Of a DNA stretch of 9,387 bases, positions 1 through 6,831 are shown one piece after another. Position 1 is the first letter of the stretch. Every line of letters begins with the position of its first letter. The stretch covers positions 1 through 9,387 of the forward strand of contig MNYA01000169.1 in the NCBI GenBank assembly GCA_001872985.1. Reading direction: 5' to 3'. The notes below the pieces were generated by a model. That model was not told the DNA's origin. It ran no database searches and saw only the letters and a program-made list of their open reading frames with translations. Position numbers and translations under genes: made by a program. The stretch comes from a bacterium CG2_30_54_10. Lineage in GTDB: Bacteria > Muiribacteriota > Ozemobacteria > Ozemobacterales > Ozemobacteraceae.

Positions 1-225
1 CCGGGGCGCGGGGGTCCCAGGAAGAAAGCAAAGATCGACAGTCAGTCGAGTATGGGTGGCGGTCGCGAGGTTGCCTCCAGCACTTGGATGGTAACATTGA
101 CAGATCGTGCGCGAAAAATTCCTTGAATTCTTTACCAGACCGAAATCTAACTGCGGCGTTGTTTTTTTTGCTTATTCCCTTTCTCCTCGGCTATCTTGGC
201 CGGTTTCGGGCCCCTCGCCAGTGTT
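1..225. other. Left-edge stretch without a recognisable gene
   Basis: No open frame here has plausible composition on either strand, and no tRNA or rRNA signature is visible. It lies downstream of the minus-strand TPR/coiled-coil gene. It holds a small perfect inverted repeat at 35-49 (TCGAC, five-base loop, GTCGA), a T8 run on the + strand around 163-170 with no strong hairpin before it, and a weak terminator-like hairpin at 114-132 listed separately. A + strand open frame starting at 84 runs into the opposite strand of the next gene and is taken as chance. Confidence 0.5.
114..132 (-). terminator. Weak candidate intrinsic terminator after the TPR gene
   Basis: On the minus strand an AT-rich hairpin forms about 95 bases after the stop of the TPR/coiled-coil gene. 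It has an eight-pair stem with one G-T wobble, built on AATTC / GAATT around a three-base AAG loop, and the descending arm runs straight into a T5 tract. The stem is weak and the U-tract is partly used up in pairing, so this is only a candidate. No better terminator for the gene is visible inside the window. Confidence 0.22.
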
Positions 226-1191
226 TCAGCTTTCGCCGGGGTCAGCATTCTCGCCAGAGTGTTCGGGGTTCACGGTCTCCGGGGGATCCTCCTCCTCGCC
301 ATCCTGGTCGGAGGTATCTTCGGAACTGTCGCCAAAATCAACTTCAACCGTGGCGTTGAGATCCCCTTTGGAAACACGATCTATGGCGGATTCGACCTTC
401 CCGATTTCGTTGCGGAATTTGTCGATTTTCTCCCGTTTTGCTGCGATGGTCTTTTCGCCGGCATCCTCTTTGCGTTTATATCTTCGATCGCTGGAGGAGC
501 CAAACAGGCGATGGTTCTTCTTTTTTTCCTCTTCCAGGCTTTTGACTTCTTCTTCAAGGGTTGAGATCCGACCATTAAGATCTTCTTTGGTCTTGGTCAA
601 TTGGGAAACCTTCTCCTCCTGTTGGGCTGCGAAAGTGGCGGCGGTGCTGCTCGCGTTTTTCTTCTCAGGGTCGGCGGCGGAGGAACCCTGATCCTGGGCC
701 GATCCGTCTGGGGACGAAGACTGCTTGCTGGAAACCCCGAGATGGGTTTTGCAGGAATCGATGAGACCGTTGAGACGGGATTTTCCAGCTTCGTCGGTCG
801 TGTGGGAAAGAGCCTTGGAATAGTACTCCATGGCAGTGGCAAAATCTGAATCGCAGGAGGAAGAAACAAAGCCCATCCCCTCAAGGCTTGTGGGATCATC
901 AGGACGCTCTGTAAGCTTCTTCTGATATCGTTCGTGCAGCAGCCGGCTGAGCCCATTGTCGTTCTCGCTCAGAACTGTCGCATCAAGTCGGATGGCCTGC
1001 TCGAAACTACGGGCGGCCTGCTCCAAATTGCCGGTTTTCTGAAATTTCAACGCCATCTGGTACAGTCTGCCCGCCTCAGGCGTCAAAGCACTTGCAGCTT
1101 TCCCCTGGAAAAGCCCCGTCAATACCGAGAAAAAAAAGATGAATGCCATAGCAACAGAACCCGAACCTGAATTCCAAACTCTATCGTTCAA
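226..1191 (-). CDS. Exported TPR-like / coiled-coil protein with acidic tail, function unknown
   Basis: I do not recognise a named family. From a TTG start the protein has 321 residues. Residues 1-35 look like a Sec signal peptide: Arg4, a hydrophobic run at about 13-28, and an Ala-Ser-Ala cleavage site at 33-35, so the product is probably periplasmic or outside the cell. Residues 39-72 match the TPR helix-turn-helix pattern (AL, then GNLEQAA, then F and AI), and 101-134 look like a second, degenerate repeat. A Ser/Ala-rich linker (153-188) is followed by a predicted coiled coil (about 189-226), a second charged helix (about 245-275) and an acidic Asp/Glu tail from about 283. Cys113 and Cys147 could form a disulfide. 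The start could also be the GTG at 1200, three codons upstream, but GAGGTGA sits five bases before the TTG at 1191 and overlaps that GTG, which favours TTG. The gene begins 108 bases after the hydrolase stop, so it may be the last gene of that transcript. Scaffolding or envelope roles are guesses. Confidence 0.8.
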   Translation of the reverse strand: MNDRVWNSGSGSVAMAFIFFFSVLTGLFQGKAASALTPEAGRLYQMALKFQKTGNLEQAARSFEQAIRLDATVLSENDNGLSRLLHERYQKKLTERPDDPTSLEGMGFVSSSCDSDFATAMEYYSKALSHTTDEAGKSRLNGLIDSCKTHLGVSSKQSSSPDGSAQDQGSSAADPEKKNASSTAATFAAQQEEKVSQLTKTKEDLNGRISTLEEEVKSLEEEKKKNHRLFGSSSDRRYKRKEDAGEKTIAAKREKIDKFRNEIGKVESAIDRVSKGDLNATVEVDFGDSSEDTSDQDGEEEDPPETVNPEHSGENADPGES

Positions 1192-1204
1192 GGTTTTCAC
1201 CTCA
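1189..1204 (-). promoter_or_regulatory. Shine-Dalgarno that decides the TPR gene start
   Basis: On the minus strand the sequence reads GAGGTGA, AAACC, TTG. GAGGTGA matches seven bases of the consensus complement to the 16S rRNA 3' end and sits five bases before the TTG at 1191. The alternative GTG at 1200 lies inside this motif and has no Shine-Dalgarno of its own, so initiation at TTG is preferred. Confidence 0.5.
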
Positions 1205-1299
1205 TTAATGATTTTGGTCGACTTTCATCCAAGGATACCCTCTTTTCCGCTGAACCGTGGGGGTTAATTTGTTGTGATCCTTTTTTTTCCATTTGGGAT

Positions 1300-2193
1300 T
1301 TATCCGATATCCACACAGCCAATTCGTAAACCGGTCGTGTGTTCTTGGGCTTTCGCTTTCCGATCGACCGGGCTGACGGCTGGCTGGCCTTTGTCATCGC
1401 GGATCACCTTGCCTGCAAGGATTTCGGGGTCGTGGGTAAAGAAGACCGACCCACCCGCGCAGGCAAGGGTTTCGAGCAGCGCCCTTTTTTCGTCGATCAG
1501 TAGCTCCGGGAAACGGTCGTAACCCATTGTTATCGCTGCGCGAACCCAGGGTAATGCGGGAATCAGGTCTGCAACGAATGCCAGCGGCCCTCCTGGAAGT
1601 TCGATGGTCGAGATCATAAGCCCGGGAGTATGGCCATCGGAGAAGGAGAATGTCACCAGCGGCGCAAGTTCATGCTTTTTCCCGTCATCGATCAGTGTAA
1701 GCCTTCCTGATGCTGCCAAAAGCTCGTTGATCGCGGGAATGAACGAGGCCTTATCGCGAAAGTGCGGGTTCTGCGCTCGTTGCCAATGTTTCCGGCCGAG
1801 GAGGAATTTTGCCTTGGGAAAAAGCAGGCGGGGTTTTCCATCGACGACCTCAATGACTCCGCCGGCGTGGTCGAAATGCATGTGGGAAAGAACGACCACG
1901 TCGATGTCGGCGTCGGAAACCCCGACCTTCCGCAGGTTTTCGAGAAGCGCATGCTCGCGCGGGCTGACACCGTAACGTTCCTTCAATTTGTCCTCGAAAA
2001 AGGATCCGATTCCGGTCTCGAAGAGGATGTTCCGGCCGTCGTCGGTCTCGAAAAGCAGGCCCCGACATGCGAGGGTGATCCGGTTCAGATCGTCGGGAGG
2101 CGACCATTTTTTCCAGACTTCGCGCGGGGCGTTGCCATACATTGCCCCGCCATCCAGCTTCTGAATATTTCCTTCGATCGCGAAAAGTTTCAT
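1300..2193 (-). CDS. Metallo-beta-lactamase-fold hydrolase, YtnP/AHL-lactonase-like
   Basis: A 297-residue protein of the metallo-beta-lactamase superfamily, with no signal peptide, so probably cytoplasmic. The full dinuclear metal set is present: the HxHxDH motif supplies His104, His106, Asp108 and His109, and His188 (in SDGHTPG), Asp209 (in FVADL) and His254 (in FFTHDP) complete it. The N-terminal DGGAMYG segment at 14-20, followed by a conserved Pro and Trp-Lys-Lys stretch, resembles the YtnP / N-acyl-homoserine-lactonase branch rather than glyoxalase II or RNase types. Hydrolysis of a lactone or other ester/thioester is therefore likely, but the substrate cannot be read from sequence. ATG start; GAGG lies six bases upstream. 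The gene begins 54 bases after the icmF stop on the same strand, so it is probably cotranscribed. This raises the possibility that it acts on acyl-CoA-derived or lactone metabolites of that pathway, which is inference only. Confidence 0.9.
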   Translation of the reverse strand: MKLFAIEGNIQKLDGGAMYGNAPREVWKKWSPPDDLNRITLACRGLLFETDDGRNILFETGIGSFFEDKLKERYGVSPREHALLENLRKVGVSDADIDVVVLSHMHFDHAGGVIEVVDGKPRLLFPKAKFLLGRKHWQRAQNPHFRDKASFIPAINELLAASGRLTLIDDGKKHELAPLVTFSFSDGHTPGLMISTIELPGGPLAFVADLIPALPWVRAAITMGYDRFPELLIDEKRALLETLACAGGSVFFTHDPEILAGKVIRDDKGQPAVSPVDRKAKAQEHTTGLRIGCVDIG

Positions 2194-2226
2194 TAAATGC
2201 CTCGGAGGTATCGCAAAAAGTCAGAA

Positions 2227-2241
2227 GTTCTAACTCAGAAC
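2227..2241 (-). other. Short hairpin in the icmF-hydrolase gap
   Basis: Inside the 54-base gap the transcript can fold GTTCT, loop GAGTT, AGAAC, extended by two G-T wobbles, with a T5 run about seven bases later. It is too weak and too far from the T run to be a convincing terminator, but it could modestly attenuate or stabilise the transcript between the two genes. Confidence 0.2.
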
Positions 2242-2247
2242 CCCGCT

Positions 2248-5200
2248 TCAGAGTGAACGCCGGAATTGGCCGCCGACCTCGTAGAGGGCGTGTGTGATCT
2301 GGCCGAGGGTGCAGTGGCGGGTCGCGGTCAACAGTTCGGCGAAGATGTTTCCGTTGGAGAGGACGACCTCCTTGAGCCGCTGAAGAACTCCAGGAGCTTC
2401 TTTTGCATTGTAAGCCCGAAACGTCGCAAGCCGTGAGATCTGTTGGTTTTTTTCTTCATAGGTCGCACGCGCGAGAGCGATTGTGACGGTTTTGGACTGA
2501 TCGTCCTGATGTGGGTTCAAATAAGTGTTGACGCCTATCAGAGGAAGCTCGCCGGAGTGTTTGAGCATCTCGTAATGCATGCTTTCGTCCTGGATTTTTT
2601 CGCGCTGGTATTGGGTTTCCATGGCGCCGAGAACCCCGCCGCGGGAAGAGATCCGGTCGAACTCCTCGAGGACGGCGGACTCAACATGTTCGGTGAGATA
2701 CTCAATGAAATAGGAGCCCTGAAGCGGGTTTTCGTTCTTCGTGAGGCCGTATTCCCGATTCAGGATCATTTGTATCGCCATGCTTCGGCGAACGCTTTCC
2801 TCGGTCGGGGTAGTCAGCGCTTCGTCGTAGGCGTTGGTGTGAAGAGAGTTGGCGTTGTCGCAAATTGCCAGAAACGCCTGAAGAGTTGTGCGGATGTCAT
2901 TGAAGTTGATTTCCTGGGCGTGCAGCGACCGGCCGCTGGTCTGGCAGTGATATTTCAGCTTTTGAGAGCGGTCGTTTGCCTTGTAGACCTGCTTCATTGC
3001 AATGGCCCAGATTCGGCGGGCGACGCGGCCGATGACGGCATACTCAGCATCCATGCCATTGCTGAAAAAATACGACAGGTTGGGAGCGAAATCATCGATC
3101 TGCAGGCCGCGGTTCAGGTAGTATTCGACGAACGAGAACCCGTTGGCGAGAGTGAACGCGAGCTGCGAGATCGGGTTGGCGCCTGCTTCGGCAATGTGAT
3201 AACCGGAGATGCTCACCGAGTAATAGTTTTTCACGTGGTTCTTGATGAAAAACTCCTGGATATCGCCCATCATTTTCAGCGCAAACTCGGTCGAAAAAAT
3301 GCACGTGTTCTGGCCCTGATCTTCTTTAAGGATATCGGCTTGGACGGTTCCGCGGACAGTTTGGAAGGTTCCGGCGCGAACTTTTTCTTCCTCGGCCGGG
3401 GTAAGGGGGGAACCCTTTTTGCGGGCGGCGAGTTCGAGCTGCTGGTCGACCGCCGTGTTGAAGAAGAAGGCCAGCATTATCGGCCCGGGGCCGTTAATGG
3501 TCATGCTCACGCTGGTGTTCGATTCGCAGAGGTCGAAGCCGTCATAGAGAAGTTTCATATCGTCGAGAGTAGCGATGCTGACCCCGCTTTCGCCGATTTT
3601 CCCGAAAATGTCAGGACGTTTTTCGGGGTCTTCGCCGTATAGGGAGACGCTGTCAAATGCGGTTGAAAGGCGTTTCGCCGGGTCATTTTCGGTCAGGAAC
3701 CTGAACCTGCGGTTGGTTCGGCCGGGGCCCCCTTCGCCAGCGAACTGGCGCTTGGGATCTTCATCTGAGCGTTTGAAGGGAAAGACGCCGGCAGTGAAAG
3801 GGAATGCGCCCGGAACGTTTTCGGCGCGAAGAAAACGGACAACCTCGCCGAGATTTTCGGTCTGAGGCAGACAGACTCTCGGAATCTTGCTTCCGGAGAG
3901 GGAAATCGTATGCGTCGGAACCTTGAATACCTTTCCTCGGACTGTGTAGGAATAAGTGTCGCCCGAATAGGATGCTCTGAGGTTCGTCCAGCGTTCGAGC
4001 TCGGATTGGAGCTTTGGAGGAATTTTTCCCCACAGCTCCTGATGCAGGGCTTTCAGCTCATCGCGCGATGTTTCGGTGTTGGTGATGGCCATCACGCGGT
4101 CGACGGCCTGGGCGTTGGCGGCGGTTTCCGCGAGGGTGGCGGTTTCCTTGTGATACGCGCGGACCGAGGCCGCGATCTCGGAAAGGTAATGCGTGCGGTT
4201 TTGGGGAATGATCGGGGCTATGAAGCTTGATTGCTGTGCGATCGGGAGGTCGAGTTTGGGGGGCCACATCGATTTTCCGGTTCGGCGGTCGAGGAATTCG
4301 AGAACCTTTCGGTAAAGGCAATTTACCCCGTCATCGTTGAATTTGGCGGCGATTGTACCGAAGACCGGATAGTGCGAATCGGGGTGGTGCTGGCCGGCGT
4401 GCCGGGTGCGCCGCAATTGGCGAACCACGTCGCGCCATGCATCCTCGGCGCCGCGTCGGTCGAATTTGTTGATCGCTATCAGGTCTGCGTAATCGAGCAT
4501 GTCGATCTTCTCGAGTTGCATCGGTGCCCCGTATTCGGATGTCATGACATATAACGCCACGTCGCAGATGGAGAGTATCCCTGTGTTGCCCTGGCCGATT
4601 CCGCTGGTCTCCACGATGATCAGATCGAACCCTGAACTTCGGGCGAGGTTGACGCCATCGGAGACGACAGTTGCAAGCTCGCTTTGGCTTCCTCGTGTCG
4701 CGAAGCTACGCATGAAAACATTCGGATGGTGGATCGCGTTCATCCGGATGCGGTCACCGAGCAGAGCTCCCCCCGTCTTTCGCTTCGACGGATCGACGCT
4801 GAACACGCAGTAATGCCGATCCGGGTATTCGTGCAACAACCGTCGTACCAGCTCGTCGGTAAGGCTGCTCTTTCCAGCTCCGCCCGGCCCTGTAATGCCC
4901 AGAACCAGCGGTGGTTCAGCTTTGTGACTGGCGCCGTTTTCTTTGAGGGTGCCGCCGGTCCGTCGGCCTCGGTCGACCTCTTTCTGTATCGAGGCCGGGA
5001 GCCGCAGGGAATCGATTTCAAGAACAGTCAGCGCCCTGGCGAAGCGTGTAGCCTCGCCGCATTTGATGGGGGCGTTGCCAAGGGCTTTGGGCCATTCGGC
5101 CAGCGAGCAATCGGCTTTCTGAAGCATGTCGGAAACCATGCCTAGAAGCCCCATTTTCCGACCATCTTCGGGCGAATAGAGATGCGTGATTCCATTTTTG

Positions 5201-5541
5201 TGTAGTTCGGCCGCTTCTTGCGGAAGAATGACGCCGCCGCCGCCGCCGAAGATTTTGATGTGGGGGCAACCCCGTTCATCAAGGCTCTGGCGAAGATAGC
5301 GGAAAAATTCCATGTGGCCGCCCTGATACGAACTGACCGAAACCGCCTGGACGTCCTCCTGGATGGCGGCATCGACGATCTCGCCGACACTTCGGTTGTG
5401 GCCGAGGTGGATGATCTCAGCTCCCTGTTGTTGCAGAAGTCGGCGCATGAGGTTGATCGCGGCATCGTGCCCGTCGAATAGCGCTGTTGCGGTCACCATG
5501 CGGATTTTGTTCTTGGGTCGATAGCAGGTGGTTTCTTCCAT
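2248..5541 (-). CDS. icmF: Fused isobutyryl-CoA mutase (B12-dependent mutase plus G-protein chaperone)
   Basis: Adenosylcobalamin-dependent carbon-skeleton mutase that interconverts isobutyryl-CoA and n-butyryl-CoA; 1097 residues, normal for IcmF. The B12-binding domain is N-terminal (about 12-145), with the DxHxxx cobalt-ligand motif at Asp23/His25, a Ser-rich strand at 68-71 and a Gly run at 99-103. Next comes a MeaB-type G3E GTPase (about 212-425): Walker A from Gly218 to Ser225, DPSKRKTGG at 250-258, ETSGIGQ at 311-317 and NKFD at 358-361. After a linker, the TIM-barrel mutase domain runs from about 545 to the end, with catalytic His782 in SGYHIAEAG. Phe587 and Gln744 (GVFPF; GQNT) occupy the positions that are Tyr and Arg in methylmalonyl-CoA mutase, which is the known mark of isobutyryl-CoA specificity. 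The frame is open 36 codons further upstream into fabH, but the ATG at 5541 has AAGGAG six bases before it and starts just ahead of the B12 domain. It follows fabH by 77 bases. No B12 riboswitch is seen upstream. Confidence 0.97.
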   Translation of the reverse strand: MEETTCYRPKNKIRMVTATALFDGHDAAINLMRRLLQQQGAEIIHLGHNRSVGEIVDAAIQEDVQAVSVSSYQGGHMEFFRYLRQSLDERGCPHIKIFGGGGGVILPQEAAELHKNGITHLYSPEDGRKMGLLGMVSDMLQKADCSLAEWPKALGNAPIKCGEATRFARALTVLEIDSLRLPASIQKEVDRGRRTGGTLKENGASHKAEPPLVLGITGPGGAGKSSLTDELVRRLLHEYPDRHYCVFSVDPSKRKTGGALLGDRIRMNAIHHPNVFMRSFATRGSQSELATVVSDGVNLARSSGFDLIIVETSGIGQGNTGILSICDVALYVMTSEYGAPMQLEKIDMLDYADLIAINKFDRRGAEDAWRDVVRQLRRTRHAGQHHPDSHYPVFGTIAAKFNDDGVNCLYRKVLEFLDRRTGKSMWPPKLDLPIAQQSSFIAPIIPQNRTHYLSEIAASVRAYHKETATLAETAANAQAVDRVMAITNTETSRDELKALHQELWGKIPPKLQSELERWTNLRASYSGDTYSYTVRGKVFKVPTHTISLSGSKIPRVCLPQTENLGEVVRFLRAENVPGAFPFTAGVFPFKRSDEDPKRQFAGEGGPGRTNRRFRFLTENDPAKRLSTAFDSVSLYGEDPEKRPDIFGKIGESGVSIATLDDMKLLYDGFDLCESNTSVSMTINGPGPIMLAFFFNTAVDQQLELAARKKGSPLTPAEEEKVRAGTFQTVRGTVQADILKEDQGQNTCIFSTEFALKMMGDIQEFFIKNHVKNYYSVSISGYHIAEAGANPISQLAFTLANGFSFVEYYLNRGLQIDDFAPNLSYFFSNGMDAEYAVIGRVARRIWAIAMKQVYKANDRSQKLKYHCQTSGRSLHAQEINFNDIRTTLQAFLAICDNANSLHTNAYDEALTTPTEESVRRSMAIQMILNREYGLTKNENPLQGSYFIEYLTEHVESAVLEEFDRISSRGGVLGAMETQYQREKIQDESMHYEMLKHSGELPLIGVNTYLNPHQDDQSKTVTIALARATYEEKNQQISRLATFRAYNAKEAPGVLQRLKEVVLSNGNIFAELLTATRHCTLGQITHALYEVGGQFRRSL

Positions 5542-5554
5542 CGGATGCTCCTTG
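5539..5554 (-). promoter_or_regulatory. Shine-Dalgarno fixing the icmF start
   Basis: The minus strand reads AAGGAG, CATCCG, ATG, an ideal spacing for initiation at 5541. It rules against the longer reading frame that begins at 5649 and would overlap the end of fabH by 31 bases with a Pro/Arg-rich leader that resembles no B12-domain sequence. Confidence 0.7.
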
Positions 5555-5611
5555 CTGGTGGAACGCTGAATTCGCGGAGGCCCCTGGGACGGTCGAGGCG
5601 CCCGGGTTTGT

Positions 5612-5627
5612 CCCCGTTTCAGCGGGG
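5612..5627 (-). other. GC-rich hairpin spanning the fabH stop codon
   Basis: The transcript can fold CCCCG, loop CTGAAA, CGGGG exactly over the TGA stop of fabH. No U-tract follows, so it is not an intrinsic terminator. It could stabilise the upstream mRNA segment or tune fabH-icmF expression ratios. The stem is only five pairs, though all G-C. Confidence 0.3.
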
Positions 5628-6635
5628 CCGAAGACCGGACTTTCCCCACCGGAGGGCGATCAGGCCGTAGGTCAGGCCGCCCCCGAAGCCCACGAGCAGA
5701 ACCAGATCATTTTCCTTGATGCGGCCCTCTTGAAGGGCTTCGTGGGTGCAGATGGGAATGGTTCCAGCCACTGTGTTCCCGTATTTTCCGAGGTTAACGA
5801 AGAATTTTTCGATGGGGCAGTTCAGGCGTTTGGCGGCGTATTCGATGATCCGGATGTTGGCCTGATGAGGGATGATCAACGAAATGTCATCGAGCTTGAG
5901 GCTATTTCGGGTCAGGACTTCCTCGATCAGTTCGCCAACTATCTTCGTCGAGAACTTGAAGACTTCTTTCCCGTTGATCTTCACGAAATGCTGACGGTTT
6001 CTGACTGTTTCCTCGCTTGTCGGCAGCTCGGTCCCGCCGGCGGGGATGAGGATATTCCCCGCTCCGGAGCCGTCCGCTCCAAGGATGAAGTCGAAAATGC
6101 CTTCTTTATCATCCGACGCCGGGCCCAGAACGTAAGCGCCCGCGCCGTCGCCGAAGAGGACGCATGTGTTTCGATCGGTGAAGTCGATTACTTTGGATAG
6201 GATGTCGGCCCCGATGACGAGAACGTAGTCATAGGTGCCGGCAGCGATGAGATGGGCTCCGATCGTCGTTGCATAAATGAAGCCGGAACAAGCTGCCTCA
6301 AGGTCGAAAGCCGCGGCCTTCTTGCATCCGAGTTTGTCTTGGATGATGCAGGCTGTCGGCGAGATTGGGCGGTCGGGAGTGAAAGTCGCGAGGATGATCG
6401 CGCCGATTTTTTCAACGGGGATACCCGAGTTTTGGATGGCCATTCTGGCGGCCGGAATGGCAATGTCGGATAGCTTCTGATTAGGTTCCACGATCCGTCG
6501 CTCGTGGATCCCGGAACGGGTGACGATCCATTCGTCGGTGGTGTCGACCATCTTTTCGAGGTCATGGTTGGTGAGCCGCTTTTCGGGCAGGCACATTCCG
6601 GTACCGAGAACGACGGCTTTCCGAAGGTTAAGCAT
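5619..6635 (-). CDS. fabH: 3-oxoacyl-ACP synthase III (KAS III)
   Basis: Cytoplasmic condensing enzyme that starts type II fatty acid synthesis by joining a short acyl-CoA primer to malonyl-ACP. The 338-residue protein carries the thiolase-fold Cys-His-Asn triad expected for KAS III: Cys116 in EAACSGF, His257 in IPHQAN and Asn287 in YGNT. Other family marks are DTTDEWI at 31-37 followed by RSGI at 40-43, FGDGAGA at 161-167 and the C-terminal GFGGGLTYG at 316-324. The stretch after the catalytic Asn reads VAGTIPICT rather than the common SAASIPIAL, a mild variant. The ATG at 6635 has GGAGGT nine bases upstream, and a good sigma70-type promoter lies about 40-70 bases ahead of it. It is the first gene of a probable operon with icmF and the metallo-hydrolase. 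The neighbour suggests, but does not prove, a FabH that accepts isobutyryl- or butyryl-CoA as primer. No other fab gene is in the window. Confidence 0.96.
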   Translation of the reverse strand: MLNLRKAVVLGTGMCLPEKRLTNHDLEKMVDTTDEWIVTRSGIHERRIVEPNQKLSDIAIPAARMAIQNSGIPVEKIGAIILATFTPDRPISPTACIIQDKLGCKKAAAFDLEAACSGFIYATTIGAHLIAAGTYDYVLVIGADILSKVIDFTDRNTCVLFGDGAGAYVLGPASDDKEGIFDFILGADGSGAGNILIPAGGTELPTSEETVRNRQHFVKINGKEVFKFSTKIVGELIEEVLTRNSLKLDDISLIIPHQANIRIIEYAAKRLNCPIEKFFVNLGKYGNTVAGTIPICTHEALQEGRIKENDLVLLVGFGGGLTYGLIALRWGKSGLRPR

Positions 6636-6676
6636 AGGAAGTGGACCTCCAGTACCAAGGGTGGAAAATTTCTCTG

Positions 6677-6705
6677 AATCTATACGAACTCGCGCCGAAA
6701 GTCAA
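6677..6705 (-). promoter_or_regulatory. Sigma70-type promoter for fabH-icmF-hydrolase
   Basis: On the minus strand a -35 box TTGACT (6700-6705, 5 of 6 to consensus) is separated by 17 bases from TAGATT (6677-6682), within the string TATAGATT. Read as TATAGA, the spacer would be 15. The predicted transcript starts near 6670, leaving a leader of about 35 bases that contains the fabH Shine-Dalgarno. This is the best promoter-like sequence I found by eye, and it implies that fabH is transcribed independently of speA. Confidence 0.6.
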
Positions 6706-6729
6706 GGAAGAATCGGCGCAAATCCGCTT

Positions 6730-6758
6730 CCGGACTGAATCCAGAAGCTGGAATCCGG
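6730..6758. repeat. Interrupted inverted repeat upstream of the fabH promoter
   Basis: TCCAG at 6740-6744 and CTGGA at 6748-6752 are complementary around an AAG loop, and the outer arms CCGGA (6730-6734) and TCCGG (6754-6758) also pair, with a few unpaired bases between. It lies about 25 bases upstream of the fabH -35 box. It could be a protein site or the 3' hairpin of the speA transcript; no T-tract follows, so it is not an intrinsic terminator. Confidence 0.3.
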
Positions 6759-6768
6759 GTGAAGAGTG

Positions 6769-6783
6769 ATTGATTGCATCAAT
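6769..6783. promoter_or_regulatory. Palindrome, possible operator upstream of fabH
   Basis: A perfect dyad: ATTGAT, three-base centre TGC, ATCAAT. Its centre is about 100 bases upstream of the predicted fabH transcription start. Its form suits a dimeric regulator, but no named regulator is recognised and a palindrome of this length in an AT-rich gap may be chance. Confidence 0.22.
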
Positions 6784-6831
6784 TGTATCTGTTCAAAAAG
6801 AGGGGGCATTAGATGATTCTAAACATAAAGC

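Noticed and set aside
2227..2241. Terminator between icmF and the metallo-hydrolase
   Set aside because: The stem is only five Watson-Crick pairs and the T run is detached, so operon continuity is the better reading.
2443..3642. A 399-codon open frame on the + strand opposite icmF
   Set aside because: It mirrors the mutase codons on the opposite strand, where codon bias suppresses stops. The encoded sequence has no recognisable domain, while the minus strand shows a complete catalytic domain.
5542..5649. Longer icmF start giving a 36-residue Pro/Arg-rich leader
   Set aside because: It would overlap fabH and lacks a clear ribosome-binding site, whereas the ATG at 5541 has an ideal one and begins just ahead of the B12 domain.
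5487..6200. A 237-codon + strand open frame opposite fabH
   Set aside because: It is antisense to an intact, fully conserved FabH and its translation matches no family.
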